DNA from: Duganella sp. BJB476
Lineage (GTDB): Bacteria > Pseudomonadota > Gammaproteobacteria > Burkholderiales > Burkholderiaceae_D
Direction: 5' to 3'
NCBI RefSeq assembly: GCF_003416895.1
Contig: NZ_QVIO01000001.1
Location: 186,001-250,000, forward strand
Length of the DNA: 64,000 bases
Shown: piece by piece, positions 44,879 to 55,640 of the stretch
How positions within the stretch are numbered: position 1 is the first letter of the stretch
Layout: each line of letters opens with the position of its first letter
Program-made: the position numbers and the translations under genes
Notes under the pieces: generated by a model
Seen by the model: the letters and a program-made list of their open reading frames with translations, nothing else
Databases searched by the model: none
What the model was told of the DNA's origin: nothing

Positions 44879-46780
44879 CTACTCGCCACTGTACGACCAG
44901 GCCGCGTTGGGTCGTATCAAGTGGATGTTGCCCACGCGCCGAGTATAGCCGACGCGATCGAAGAACTCCAATATCTGTATGGCTCGCTTGCGACCCAGCC
45001 CGGTCGCGTCGCGAAACGCCGACGCCTGCACCTCCGGCAGCGACGCCACCAGTGCCGCCAGTTCGGCCAGCCGCTTTGGATGATAGAACAGATCCGGCAC
45101 CAGTTGGCTGATCTCTCCCGTCTTGGAGAGCTTGAGCAGCAAGCGCCGCACCTCCGCTTCCTGCACGCCGTGGTCGCGCGACAGGTCGCGCACCCAGGGC
45201 GGATCGTATGCGCCGTCCAGCAGGGAGGCCAGCAAGGGCCTGGCCTGCGCCTGTTCCCGTTCGCTTAGTTCGACGCTGTGGCCGGGCAGGTGCAGGCTGC
45301 GGCCACGCTGCTTCAACTGGCCTGCGGCGATCAAGGTTTCGATCAACCGGCTCCACAAACGGTCCTCCATTTCCGGCGCGACGATGCGCTTGAGGTGCCA
45401 CAGTTCGGGGCCGGCATCGTCCGGCGCGCGCGCGTGGAATTCGGCCAGGCCGTCCAGGATACGCGCGTCCAGCGTTTGCACTTCATCGGCGGCCAACAGC
45501 AGATGGTCGCCGCCTTGCAGCGCGACCTTGATGGTATCCGTCGGCAGGGTGATTTGATCGGCGGGCATCTGTGACAGGCGCACCAACGCTGACATGCGCA
45601 GGCCCAACGGACTTCGAGCGAGCAGCGAGGCGACGTCGCCGCTGGCGACGAAATCGGATAGCGCCTGCAACCACGCCAGCCGCGTGGCGCTGCGCCGCTT
45701 GCGCGCCGGGCCGAAGGGATCGAGCACCGTACCGCCGCCGATGGTGGCGGTGGCCTGCGCGTTGCGGATCACGAAGCGGTCGCCGGGGACTGCATGCACC
45801 GGCGCGTCCAGCACCAGTTGCACGCGGCCGGTCTGGCCCGGCGTCAGCACGTCGCTGTCCAGCATCACCACGTTCGCGGTATGGTGCGCCGCGCCCAGGT
45901 GCACGTGCAGCGGCGACCAGGGCTTCAGCGTCTGGCCGCAGTCCGGCGTAAGCGTCAGTTCTGCGTCGATGCGCTCGGAACAGCTGGCGAGCGCCGGAGC
46001 GACGACCCAGCTGCCGCGCTGTATCTCTTCCTTCGACACACCGCTTAAATTCAACGCCAGCCGCTGCCCTGCGCGGCCGCTGTCGGCGCTGCGGTTCTGC
46101 GCGTGGATGCTGCGCACGCGCGCCTGCTGTCCGCCCGGCGCCAGTTGCAGCACGTCGCCGACGCGGACGCTGCCCGCCAGCGCCGTGCCGGTGACGATGG
46201 TGCCCTGGCCGGACAAGGTGAACACGCGGTCCACACCAAGCCGGAACAGGCGCCGTTCGTCGCTGGCCGGCAGCGCCGCCGCCATCAGCGCCAGATGTCG
46301 CAGCAAAGCCTGCACGCCGGCGTCTGCGGCCGCGCTGGCATTGGTGCGGAAGATCGGCGCGTCGGCAAAGTCGGTCGCCGCCAGCAGCGTCTCGATGTCC
46401 CGCTCCACCTGCTCCACGCGCGACGCATCGACACGGTCTATCTTGGTCAGGGCCACGGCGCCGCGCCGCACGCCCAGCAGGCGCAGGATGGCGAGGTGTT
46501 CCAGCGTCTGCGGCATGATGCCGTCGTCGGCGGCGATCACCAGCAGCGCGGCGTCGATACCGGTGACGCCTGCCGCCATGGTGCGGATGAATTTTTCGTG
46601 GCCCGGCACGTCGATCACGCCGAGGATCTCTCCGTTCTCAAGCGGTGCGTAGGCGTAACCGAGTTCGATCGATATGCCGCGCGCTTTTTCTTCCTTCAAC
46701 CGGTCGGTGTCGACGCCGGTGAGCGCGCGCGTCAGCGTGGTCTTGCCGTGGTCGATGTGGCCTGCCGTGCCGACGATCAT
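44879..46780 (-). CDS. selB: Selenocysteine-specific elongation factor SelB
   Basis: A 633-residue GTPase. GTP-binding motifs: [13 protein letters not shown] (G1), [12 protein letters not shown] (G3) and LTKIDRVD (G4). Domains 2-3 follow, and the C-terminal half carries the four winged-helix domains that bind the SECIS hairpin. The start at 46780 ([12 protein letters not shown]) matches the family and overlaps the selA stop by four bases (ATGA); a longer in-frame start at 46852 is not used. It delivers Sec-tRNA to UGA in fdoG. Confidence 0.96.
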   Translation of the reverse strand: MIVGTAGHIDHGKTTLTRALTGVDTDRLKEEKARGISIELGYAYAPLENGEILGVIDVPGHEKFIRTMAAGVTGIDAALLVIAADDGIMPQTLEHLAILRLLGVRRGAVALTKIDRVDASRVEQVERDIETLLAATDFADAPIFRTNASAAADAGVQALLRHLALMAAALPASDERRLFRLGVDRVFTLSGQGTIVTGTALAGSVRVGDVLQLAPGGQQARVRSIHAQNRSADSGRAGQRLALNLSGVSKEEIQRGSWVVAPALASCSERIDAELTLTPDCGQTLKPWSPLHVHLGAAHHTANVVMLDSDVLTPGQTGRVQLVLDAPVHAVPGDRFVIRNAQATATIGGGTVLDPFGPARKRRSATRLAWLQALSDFVASGDVASLLARSPLGLRMSALVRLSQMPADQITLPTDTIKVALQGGDHLLLAADEVQTLDARILDGLAEFHARAPDDAGPELWHLKRIVAPEMEDRLWSRLIETLIAAGQLKQRGRSLHLPGHSVELSEREQAQARPLLASLLDGAYDPPWVRDLSRDHGVQEAEVRRLLLKLSKTGEISQLVPDLFYHPKRLAELAALVASLPEVQASAFRDATGLGRKRAIQILEFFDRVGYTRRVGNIHLIRPNAAWSYSGE

Positions 46781-48228
46781 ACGGTCAGCAGCGCCAGTTG
46801 GTCGGTGAAGCGCTGGCGCTGGTGGTCGTCCAGGCAGCGCAGGTCCAGCCACAAGGCGTCCTGCGCAACGCGGCCGATGACCGGCAGCGGCAATGCGCGC
46901 AGGCGCTGTTCCAGCACGCCCAGCGCGTTGCTGATGCGTCCCGCTGCGGCGGCGCGTATCACCAGGCCGTGACTGGGCAGCCGGTCGACGGGCAGGGCGC
47001 CGCTGCCGATCTGGCTCATCATCGGCTCGCTGCAGACTTCATAGCCTGCGCCCAGCGCCGCCTGCAATGGCGGCAGCAGCGCCTGCGCCAGCTCGCGCAT
47101 GGCGGCGGCGGGGCGGGTCAGCAGCTTGAGTGTGGTCAGGCGTTCAGGCAGCAGGTCCGGCGCTCGGTACAGCGCGAGCACCGGCTCCAGCGCCGCCAGC
47201 GTCAGTTTGCCGACGCGCAGTGCGCGCTTGAGCGGATTTTTCTTGATCTGCGCGATCAGGTCGGCGCGGCCAACGATGATGCCGCACTGCGGACCGCCCA
47301 ACAGCTTGTCGCCGCTGAAGGTGACCAGGTCCGCGCCACCGGCGATGGTTTCGCGCACCGTGGTTTCGTGGGGCAGGCCGTATTGTTCCAGGTCGACCAG
47401 CGTCCCGCTGCCCAGGTCCACCGCCAGCGGGATGTTGTGCTTCTTCGCCAGCGGCGCCAGCTCCGGCAGCTCGACGCTCTTGGTGAAGCCGGTGATGGCG
47501 TAGTTACTGCAATGGACCTTCATCAGCAGCGCGGTCTGCGCTTCGGCCGCTTCGGCGTAGTCTTTCAGATGCGTGCGGTTGGTGCTGCCCACTTCGCGCA
47601 GCACGGCGCCGGCGCGGATCATGATGTCCGGGATGCGGAAGGCGCCGCCGATTTCCACCAGTTCGCCGCGCGAGACGATGACCTCCTTGCCTTGCGCGAT
47701 CGTGTTCAGCATCAGCAGCACGGCGGCCGCATTGTTGTTGACGATGGTGGCCGCTTCGGCGCCGGTCAGTTCCAGCAGCAGCTCTTCGACCAGGTTGTCG
47801 CGGTCGCCGCGCTTGCCGGTGTCGATGTCCCACTCCAGGTTCATCGGCCAGCGCAGCGCTTCGGCGACGGCCTGCACCGCGCTGTCGGGCAGCAGGGCGC
47901 GGCCAAGGTTGGTGTGCAGGACGGTGCCGGTCAGATTGAAGACCGGCCGCAGCGGCGAACGGTTGGTGTCGCGCAGGCGTTCGGCCAGCATCGCCAGCAA
48001 GGCGGGGATGCCGGTGTCGCCGGCGACTGGCATGCCGTCGCGGCGGCTGGCCAGCATCATGCTGCGCAGTTCGGCCAGAAGCATGCGGGCGGCTTCCAGC
48101 GTCTGCACGCGGCCGTATTCGGCGATCAGCGGCGCACACGCGGCGTCCGACAGGATCAGGTGGACGGCGGGCAGGTGGATGGAGCCCGCTGCGGTTGCCG
48201 CGCCCATGTCTGCGGTGTCGCCGCTCAT
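46777..48228 (-). CDS. selA: L-seryl-tRNA(Sec) selenium transferase SelA
   Basis: A 483-residue PLP enzyme converting seryl- to selenocysteinyl-tRNA(Sec). It contains [17 protein letters not shown] near the N-terminal core, [10 protein letters not shown], and the PLP lysine motif [16 protein letters not shown]. The start at 48228 (MSGDTADMG) overlaps the fdhE stop by four bases (ATGA); a longer in-frame start at 48243 exists. Forms the tightly overlapping fdhE-selA-selB series. Confidence 0.95.
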   Translation of the reverse strand: MSGDTADMGAATAAGSIHLPAVHLILSDAACAPLIAEYGRVQTLEAARMLLAELRSMMLASRRDGMPVAGDTGIPALLAMLAERLRDTNRSPLRPVFNLTGTVLHTNLGRALLPDSAVQAVAEALRWPMNLEWDIDTGKRGDRDNLVEELLLELTGAEAATIVNNNAAAVLLMLNTIAQGKEVIVSRGELVEIGGAFRIPDIMIRAGAVLREVGSTNRTHLKDYAEAAEAQTALLMKVHCSNYAITGFTKSVELPELAPLAKKHNIPLAVDLGSGTLVDLEQYGLPHETTVRETIAGGADLVTFSGDKLLGGPQCGIIVGRADLIAQIKKNPLKRALRVGKLTLAALEPVLALYRAPDLLPERLTTLKLLTRPAAAMRELAQALLPPLQAALGAGYEVCSEPMMSQIGSGALPVDRLPSHGLVIRAAAAGRISNALGVLEQRLRALPLPVIGRVAQDALWLDLRCLDDHQRQRFTDQLALLTV

Positions 48229-49226
48229 TCGGCGTTGAACCACAACAGGGGATTGCCGCTCGCGCGGGCGTAGCCGGCTTCGCCCACCAGCAGGTCCAGC
48301 GCCAGGCTGGCCAGGTCGTCGGCCAGCGGTTCGACGTTGTAGTCGTGCTCCTGGTTGAAGATCTTGCGATAGGTACGGCAGTCGTCGCAGGTTTCGGCGC
48401 GTGCCACCTTGCTTGGGTCATTGGCCTTGTTGACGATCTCCGGTGTGGCGTCGGCGGCGTCGGCCGGCTCGATGCTCTGGTAGGCGATGCGCGCCGTATG
48501 CTCGCAGCACGAGCACTTGACCCGCACCATGTGCCACTCGCTGGCGCAGCAGCTGCACTGCAGGTAGCGATAACCCTGCGATTGTCCGCCGATGCGGATC
48601 ACGCTGGCCACAGGATGCGCGCCGCACACGGGGCATAGCGTATTGGTCACCAGCGGTTGCACGCGCTGCGCGTCCAGCTGGCCGGCGCGCATGCTCCACA
48701 TGACCTGCAACGCCGCCGCCACGAACGGCGCGTGTAGCGGATTCACGCCGTCGGTCAGCTCCGACAGCACGGCGTCGGCGCAGCCTTCCAGCTCCGCGCT
48801 GTCGAGCGAGCGCAGTTCGGCCAGCACCGTGGCAATCTGCGGCTGGCCTTCCGCCAGCGTATCGAGTTGATCGAGCAGGGCGTCGAACACCGAGCGCCAC
48901 GACGGCGGCCGCGCGCCGCTGACGGGCAGCGGCGGCATATTGTGTTCGAGCGAGACGTCGATGTCGGCGGCGTCGGGCAGGGCGAAGGCCTCTGCCGGAA
49001 GGGCGAGCGCCACGGCGGCCTGCGCGTCGACCAGCGCCGCCATCAGCAGCAGGTAGCCGCGCAGCGTTTCGCCGACGGGGATACCTTTGATTTCATTTTT
49101 GGCAAGTTGGCGCAGGCGGGCGGCGCGCGTGGAGAACAGGCTGCGCGGCTGCGGCAGCAGCAGGCGCGGTATGGCGTTGTGATCGAGCGCTTCGATCTCG
49201 CCGGGGGCAAGCAGACGTTGTACCAA
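48225..49226 (-). CDS. fdhE: Formate dehydrogenase accessory protein FdhE
   Basis: A 333-residue cytoplasmic maturation factor with the characteristic cysteine clusters CPVCGAHPV, YLQCSCCASEWH, KCSCCEHT and ETCDDCRTY that bind iron or zinc. It interacts with respiratory formate dehydrogenases and is needed for their activity. Slightly longer than E. coli FdhE (309). Located between fdoI and selA. Confidence 0.94.
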   Translation of the reverse strand: MVQRLLAPGEIEALDHNAIPRLLLPQPRSLFSTRAARLRQLAKNEIKGIPVGETLRGYLLLMAALVDAQAAVALALPAEAFALPDAADIDVSLEHNMPPLPVSGARPPSWRSVFDALLDQLDTLAEGQPQIATVLAELRSLDSAELEGCADAVLSELTDGVNPLHAPFVAAALQVMWSMRAGQLDAQRVQPLVTNTLCPVCGAHPVASVIRIGGQSQGYRYLQCSCCASEWHMVRVKCSCCEHTARIAYQSIEPADAADATPEIVNKANDPSKVARAETCDDCRTYRKIFNQEHDYNVEPLADDLASLALDLLVGEAGYARASGNPLLWFNAE

Positions 49227-49296
49227 GATGTCTCCCAGATTGCCGGCGGCGACGGAGCCGCCGGCCCGGAGACTATTCTAATCCTAAATTGCTGAG

Positions 49297-49950
49297 CTAA
49301 TCACGCGATTTTCGGGCGACCTCCTCGAACCAGCGCGGGTGATGTTTGCGCGCCCACCCGTAAGTCACGGTGCCGCGCACCATGGCGCCGATCGAACCCT
49401 TCACCCACACGCCCGCGTAGATGTGGACGACGATGGAGCAGATGATCACAAACGCACAGAAGGCGTGCAGCAGCGCGGCGAAGCGCACGATCTCGATCGG
49501 GAAGTAGAACGCGAAGTAGGCCCGCCAGATCACCACGCCCGACAGCAGCAGCCCGCACATGCAGAAGATCAGCACATAGAACAGCAGCTTCTGTCCCGCG
49601 TTGTAGCGGCCCACCTTGGGCAGCTTGTCTTCGCGGTTGTTGACGACGTCGCCGATTTGATCCAGCCACTGCCTGTCGCCCGGCTCGAACTTATTGTGAT
49701 GCCAGAAACGCATCACCAGCAGCGCGAACGACACGAACATCACCAGCCCGATAAACGGATGCAGGATGCGCGTCCATTGGCCGCCGCCCAGGAACACCGC
49801 CATCCACGCCGTCGCCGGATGGAACATGGCCAGCCCGGACACCGCCAGCAGGATGAAGCAGATGGCCGTTACCCAGTGGTTGCTGCGCTCATTGGGCGTA
49901 TAGCGTTCGATCAGCGGATTGCCGTCCTTGTCGCGATTTGGCGTGCTCAT
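49297..49950 (-). CDS. fdoI: Formate dehydrogenase, cytochrome b556 subunit (gamma)
   Basis: A 217-residue membrane cytochrome with four helices. Heme-binding histidines lie in [28 protein letters not shown] and the fourth helix IVVHIYAG. It takes electrons from FdoH and passes them to quinone. The start overlaps the fdoH stop by four bases. FdnI and FdoI types cannot be told apart by sequence here. Confidence 0.93.
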   Translation of the reverse strand: MSTPNRDKDGNPLIERYTPNERSNHWVTAICFILLAVSGLAMFHPATAWMAVFLGGGQWTRILHPFIGLVMFVSFALLVMRFWHHNKFEPGDRQWLDQIGDVVNNREDKLPKVGRYNAGQKLLFYVLIFCMCGLLLSGVVIWRAYFAFYFPIEIVRFAALLHAFCAFVIICSIVVHIYAGVWVKGSIGAMVRGTVTYGWARKHHPRWFEEVARKSRD

Positions 49951-50867
49951 TTTTCGCTCTCCCGGATGCGGTTGGCCTCATGCAGTGCCTCGGCTTCCTC
50001 CTCCTTGCTGACCTCATTCGGACCGACGCGCGAATAGTGGAACCAGCCTGCCAGCGCGGTGACGGCGATGCCGGCCAGCGCCAGGGGCTTGGTCAAGCCT
50101 TTCCACAGTCCGACCATCGGGCTGATGCTCGGATTCGCTTTCAGGCCGTGGTACAGGCCCGGTTGGTCCGCGTGGTGCAGCACATACATCACATGCGTGC
50201 CGCCGACGCCTGCCGGGTCGTACAAGCCCGCGTTGGCGTAGCCGCGCGACTTCAGGTCCTCGATACGCTCCTCCGCATGCTCTTTCATGTCCTCCTTGGT
50301 GCCGAAGACGATGGCGCCGGTAGGGCAGGTCTTGACGCAGGCCGGTTCCTGGCCCACCGCCACGCGGTCCGAACAGAGCGTGCACTTGTAGGCGCGGTCG
50401 TCCTTCTTGGAGATACGCGGCACGTCGAACGGACAGCCGGCCACGCAGTAGCCGCAGCCGATGCAGTTCTCCTGATGGAAGTCGACGATGCCGTTGGTGT
50501 ACTGGACGATGGCGCCCGGCGCGGGACAGGCCTTCAGGCAGCCCGGGTCCTCGCAGTGCATGCAGCCGTCTTTGCGTATCAGCCATTCCAGGTTGCCGTC
50601 GTTGGTCTCGTGTTCCGAGAAGCGCATCACGGTCCATGATTGCGGCGACAGGTCGATCGGGTTGTCGTACACGCCGGTGGTCTCGCCGATGTCGTCGCGC
50701 AGGTCGTTCCATTCCATGCAGGCGGTCTGGCAGGCCTTGCAGCCTATGCACTTCGACACGTCGATCAACTTGGCGACGGTGCCGGTGACAGGCGTGCGCG
50801 CCACCGGTTCCTGCACCGTCGTCGCCGACATGCGCTTGATATCAAGGGATTGTAGTGCCATGGTCAT
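49947..50867 (-). CDS. fdoH: Formate dehydrogenase, iron-sulfur subunit (beta)
   Basis: A 306-residue protein carrying four [4Fe-4S] clusters. Cysteine motifs: [50 protein letters not shown] and CTLCSDRV with [10 protein letters not shown]. One C-terminal transmembrane helix ([16 protein letters not shown]) anchors it on the periplasmic side. Connects the catalytic subunit to the cytochrome. Thirteen bp after fdoG. Confidence 0.95.
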   Translation of the reverse strand: MTMALQSLDIKRMSATTVQEPVARTPVTGTVAKLIDVSKCIGCKACQTACMEWNDLRDDIGETTGVYDNPIDLSPQSWTVMRFSEHETNDGNLEWLIRKDGCMHCEDPGCLKACPAPGAIVQYTNGIVDFHQENCIGCGYCVAGCPFDVPRISKKDDRAYKCTLCSDRVAVGQEPACVKTCPTGAIVFGTKEDMKEHAEERIEDLKSRGYANAGLYDPAGVGGTHVMYVLHHADQPGLYHGLKANPSISPMVGLWKGLTKPLALAGIAVTALAGWFHYSRVGPNEVSKEEEAEALHEANRIRESEK

Positions 50868-50880
50868 TCTCCTCGGGCCG

Positions 50881-53800
50881 TCATGCTTTTTCCACTTTCA
50901 CCAGGAAGGACTTGAATTCCGGTGTCTGTGAATTGCCGTCACCAACCGTCGGCGTGAGGGTGTTGATCAGGTAGCCCGGTTTGGTGACTCCCTTGAACCC
51001 GAAGTGGATCGGCAGTCCGACCTGGTGGGTCTTCTTGCCGTCGATGATGAGCGCCTTGATACGCTTGGTCACCACGGCTTTCGCCACGATGTGCCCGCGC
51101 TTGGAGCTGACCTTGACGCGGTCGCCGTGCTCCACGCCTAGTTCCTTGCCGAGCTCCTCGCCGATCTCGACGAATTGCTCCGGCTGGATAATGGCGTTCA
51201 GGCGCGCGTGCTTGGTCCAGTAGTGGAAATGCTCCGTCAGGCGGTAGCTGGTGGCCACGTGCGGGAACTCCGCCACCTTGCCCAGCTTGGCCCTGTCGTT
51301 CGGGAACATGCGGGCGGCGGGATTGCTGGTGGCGCGCGCATTGGTCGGATGCAGCGGGTTGTGGCCGATCGGCGACTCGAACGGCTCGTAGTGCTCGGGG
51401 AAGGGACCCTCGGCCATGGCGTCGCGCGAGAAGAAGCGCGCCACGCCTTCGGCCAGCATGATGAAGGGACCCATGCCGTTTTCGGGCGGCTCGTCCGCCT
51501 TGAAGTCGGGAATGTCGGCGCCGGCCCAGTTGCTGCCGTTCCAGCTCACCAGCTTACGCGTGGGATCCCACGGTTTGCCTTTCGGATCGCACGAGGCGCG
51601 GTTGTACAGGATGCGGCGGTTGGCCGGCCAGGCCCAGGCCCAGTTCAGCGTCTGGCCGATGCCGCTCGGGTCGGAGTTGTCGCGCCGTCCCATCTGGTTG
51701 CCGGCGGCGGTCCAGCAGCCGGCGAAGATCCAGCAGCCGCAAGCCGTGCTGCCGTCGTCGCGCAATTGCGCGAAGCCTGCCACCTGCTCGTTCTTCTTCA
51801 GGATGACTTTCGTCGGGTCCTTCGGATCGGTGAGTTCCTTCAACGCCTTGCCGTTGTACTCCATCGCCAGTTCTTCCGGCGTTGGGCTGTACGGCTTGGC
51901 GTAGGGCCAGGTCAGGTTGACGATCGGGTCGGGGAATTTGCCGCCGTCGGCCTGGTACGCCTTTTTGATGCGCAGGAAGATGCCGGACATGATCTCCAGG
52001 TCGCTCCTGGTCTGTCCCGGGCCGTCGGCCCCTTGCCAGTGCCATTGCAGCACGCGCGAGGAGCTCACCAGCGAGCCGCGTTCCTCGGCGAAGCAGGTGG
52101 TCGGCAGACGGAAAACCTCGGTCTGGATCTTGCTCGGATCGACCTGGTGGAACTCGCCGAAGGGGCGCCAGAACTCCGCCGTTTCCACGGCGAGGGGATC
52201 CATCACCACCAGGAACTTCAGCTTGGACAAGGCTTCCGTGATTTTCTGCTTGTCCGGCGCCGAGGCCAGGATGTTGAAGCCCTGGCAGATGTAGCCGTTC
52301 ATTTTCCCTTGATGCATAAGCTCGAAGGCCTGCATCATGTCGTAGGGCTTGTCCAGCTTGGGCAGATAGTCGAAGGCGTAGTTGTTCTCCTCCGTCGCCG
52401 CGTCGCCCCACCAGCACTTCATGAAGCTGACCAGGAACTTCCTGGCGTTGCTGTAGTAGCTGAGCTGATTCGGACGCAAAGGCTTCAGCGCGCGCTTGGC
52501 GGCGTAGGCTTCGAAGTCCTGCTCCGCTTCGCCGGGCAGCGTCAGGTAGCCGGGCAGCATATTGGTCAGCAGCCCCAGGTCCGTCAGGCCCTGGATGTTG
52601 GAGTGGCCGCGCAGCGCGTTCATGCCGCCGCCGGCGATGCCGATGTTCCCCAGCAGGAGCTGCACCATGGCGCCGGTGCGCAGCGTTTCCGCGCCGGTGG
52701 AGTGCTGCGTCCAGCCCAGCGCATACAGGATGGTGGCGGCGCGGCCCGGAACGGCGGTCGATGCCAGCATCTCGGCGACTTTGAGGAATTTTTCCGGCGG
52801 CACGCCGCAGGCTTTTTCCACCATCGCCGGCGTGTAGCGCGCGTAGTGCTTCTTCATCAGCTGGTACACGCAGCGCGGATGCTCGAGCGTGGCGTCGATC
52901 TTGGCAAAGCCGTCGTCGCCCATCTCGTAGTTCCAGCTGCTCTTGTCCGTGTACTTGCCGACCTTTTCGTCGTAGCCCGAATACAGGCCGTCGTTAAAGG
53001 CGAAGTCCTCGCGCACGATGAAGGGCATGTCCGTGTAGTTGCGGACGTATTCGTGCTGTATCTTGTCGTTCGTGAGCAGGTAGTTGATGATCCCGCCGAG
53101 GAAGACGATGTCCGCGCCGGTACGGGTAGGGACGTAGTAGTCCGCCACCGAAGCGGTACGGGTAAAGCGCGGATCGACCACGATCAACTTGGCGCCGCGA
53201 TGCGCCTTCGCTTCCGTGACCCATTTAAAGCCGCAAGGGTGTGCTTCTGCTGCGTTACCGCCCATGACCAGGATGACATCAGCGTTCTTGATGTCTACCC
53301 AGTGATTCGTCATCGCACCACGTCCAAATGTCGAGGCAAGACCTGCCACCGTCGGACCGTGTCATACACGCGCTTGATTGTCGAATGCCAGCATGCCCAG
53401 ACTGCGCATGGTTTTATGGGTTAAGTAGCCTACCTCGTTGGTGCTCGCCGACGCGCACAGCATGCCGGTGGTGGTCCAGCGGTTGACGGTCTTGCCGTCC
53501 GCCGTCTTGTCGATGAAATTGGCGTCGCGATCGGCCTTCATCAACTTGGCGATGCGGGTCAGCGCGTCATCCCAGGACATCTTGCTCCATTCGGTCGCAC
53601 CGGGCGCGCGGTACTCGGGCACCATCAGGCGATTTTCGGAGTGGATGAAATCGATGAGGCTCGCGCCTTTGGGACACAGCGTGCCGCGGTTGACCGGATG
53701 GTCGGCGTCACCCTCGATGTGGATGATGCTGGCCTTGGCGTTCTTGGCGCCGTCGCCCAGACCGTACATGAGAATCCCGCAGCCTACGGAGCAGTAGGGG

Positions 53801-53952
53801 CAGGTGTTACGGGTTTCGGTGCTGCGCGCCAGCTTGTACTGCCGGACTTCGGCCAGGGCCGATGCCGGCGCAAAGCCTAGGAGCGCGATGCTCGAACCCG
53901 CGATGGTCGCGCCAGTCACCCGAAGGAACTGACGCCTGGTCATCTGGTTCAT
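50881..53952 (-). CDS. fdoG: Formate dehydrogenase, catalytic selenoprotein subunit (alpha), in-frame UGA
   Basis: A 1023-residue molybdopterin enzyme when the in-frame TGA at 53364-53362 is read as selenocysteine (Sec197). A Tat signal ([11 protein letters not shown]) leads the N-terminus, followed by the [4Fe-4S] ligands CPYCSVGC and the CPKG cysteine. The Sec context [15 protein letters not shown] matches the E. coli FdnG/FdoG site (Sec196). The rest aligns end to end with FdnG/FdoG, whose length is about 1015-1016. Oxidises formate in the periplasm. First gene of the seven-gene Sec cassette. An ordinary translation would split it in two at the TGA. Confidence 0.96.
53319..53364 (-). promoter_or_regulatory. 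SECIS element of fdoG
   Basis: Immediately after the UGA codon, the mRNA can fold into a stem with base CACGGTCC against GGACGTG and an apical hairpin GGCA-GGTCT-TGCC. The GGTCT loop matches the SelB-binding apical loop of E. coli fdnG/fdhF SECIS structures. Confidence 0.88.
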
Positions 53953-54095
53953 GGGGTAAGCCTCTCATATTATGAAAAGACCTACCAAGTCTATCACTAT
54001 AAAAAAGGGAGCCTCGTAACGAATTGAATCGGATGTTGTGTTTTCGGCAGCCGAAGGCCTTCAGTGCTGGTTTAAAAGGCAAGCTTGCACCGGCA

Positions 54096-55637
54096 TTACT
54101 TCGGCATATGGCAGGCGCGCAGGCCGGCATAGTCGTAGTAGTGGCTTGCAGGGGCAATCTTCGCCTGCTCGCAGCCACGCTTGAAGTCCATCTCCTTCTC
54201 GTTGTACAGCATGCGGACCAGCGTGCGGCCCTGGTCATTGGTGTAGACATCCCACTGGATGTTGGCCGCCATCGGCGCGACGATATCTCCGCGCCAGTTG
54301 CTGTTGCTGTAACTGTAGGTCGTCGCGCGCGGCAGCTGCTCGGACATGCCGGGCAGGCCAAGGATGGCCGCCATCGGGATGATGATCTCGGCGTGGGCGA
54401 AGCGCAGCTTGGCGGCGTGCGACAGATCGCCCTTGGCGACTGCATCCACCTCGTTGAAAAAATCGTCGAGCAGTGTTTGTGCCATGCGGTAGTTGACGCT
54501 GCCGTTTTCGCTGATGCCGGGCCCCTTGCTGTAGAAGGCGAGGGCGTCTTCTGTGGCCGCGAACACTGCCGCCTGCTGCGCTGGCATGTAGCTGGAGAAG
54601 TCGGCTTTCAGTTCGGCCTTCATGTCGGCGGCGGCCGCGTACAGGTCGTAGAGTGCTTGAGCTGCGTCGATTGCGGATTTGATCTCGGTGTCGCCGTCGC
54701 CGGTCAGCTTGTTGGTGAACTGCTTGTCGGCGCTGGTGTAGCTATGGGTGCCGGTGTTGGCAGCGCTGTAGCGGCCCTGATCCAGTCCTTCGATAAAGGA
54801 TGGCGTGAACAGGCGCCCCAGTACCGCCTTGGCGGCCGCCGCAACCTGCGGCTGCACCAGCAGGGCGGCTTCGCGCGCGCGTAGTTCGTCGCTCCTGGCC
54901 CAGGCCTGGTATTCCTGGCTGGCCTGATAAGTGGTGCGCAGTGGATCGCTATCGTCGGCCACCAGATCCTGCTTCGCGCTCAGTTTGTGGAAGTAGAGCA
55001 GGAAGCGGTCGGTGCCTGCCGGGCGGCTGTCGTGATTCGTTTCGCCGCGCGGCGCCAACGATGGCGGACGCACGATCAGCGCTTGCAGATTGGGTTGCTG
55101 CGCCACCAGCGATCCGGCGAAATAATCGCCGCTGTCGACGGCACGGTCCTTGCCGGAGGTGACGAGCAGGATCTGGCGCGGCCGTGTGTCTGCGGCGGCG
55201 TTGCGGAACAGCTGCGGCAGGCGGCGATACATGCGCTCTGCGAGCTGCTTGTGCTCCGTCACCCCCTGCATGGTCTCGTTGCCGTAGCCTGGCCTGGTGA
55301 TGCCGGCCACGCCATAGCCCAATAGGGCGTTGGCCTTCATCATTTGCTGCAGGTCTTCGCCGAGGTGAATGCCCAGCGGCGTCAAGGCTTTCTCCTTGCT
55401 GGCCAGCTGCCACAGGTTGTAGAGCGCCAAGTCGGTCTTCATGCTGCTCAAGCCGCGCGACCCATGCCGCGCCAGCAGCTGGGTGTAGACCGCGCGGTAG
55501 CCTTGCGGCGGGGCTTCGTAGCTGGCGCTGGCCTGCTGCGGTTGATACGGCGTCTTGGTTTGATAGTACTGATCGCCGGCAGCGTTCAACATCAACAGGG
55601 ACAGCGCGGCGCCTGCCGCAATACGTGGTGGTTTCAT
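54096..55637 (-). CDS. MINPP/phytase-like histidine phosphatase
   Basis: A 513-residue secreted histidine acid phosphatase. Signal region MKPPRIAAGAALSLLMLNAA is followed by QYYQTKTPYQP, a phrase typical of multiple-inositol-polyphosphate phosphatases. The catalytic motif is LLARHGSRGLSS (RHGxR), and the proton-donor motif is RFAHAEIIIP (HAE, as in MINPP rather than HD). It probably dephosphorylates phytate or related phosphates. Cotranscribed downstream of a TonB receptor (3-bp gap). Confidence 0.83.
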   Translation of the reverse strand: MKPPRIAAGAALSLLMLNAAGDQYYQTKTPYQPQQASASYEAPPQGYRAVYTQLLARHGSRGLSSMKTDLALYNLWQLASKEKALTPLGIHLGEDLQQMMKANALLGYGVAGITRPGYGNETMQGVTEHKQLAERMYRRLPQLFRNAAADTRPRQILLVTSGKDRAVDSGDYFAGSLVAQQPNLQALIVRPPSLAPRGETNHDSRPAGTDRFLLYFHKLSAKQDLVADDSDPLRTTYQASQEYQAWARSDELRAREAALLVQPQVAAAAKAVLGRLFTPSFIEGLDQGRYSAANTGTHSYTSADKQFTNKLTGDGDTEIKSAIDAAQALYDLYAAAADMKAELKADFSSYMPAQQAAVFAATEDALAFYSKGPGISENGSVNYRMAQTLLDDFFNEVDAVAKGDLSHAAKLRFAHAEIIIPMAAILGLPGMSEQLPRATTYSYSNSNWRGDIVAPMAANIQWDVYTNDQGRTLVRMLYNEKEMDFKRGCEQAKIAPASHYYDYAGLRACHMPK

Positions 55638-55640
55638 ATC

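Noticed and set aside
50881..53952. fdoG as a pseudogene split by a nonsense codon
   Set aside because: The TGA is exactly at the Sec site of the family, both halves join in the same frame, a SECIS-like hairpin follows, and selA, selB and selC are next door.
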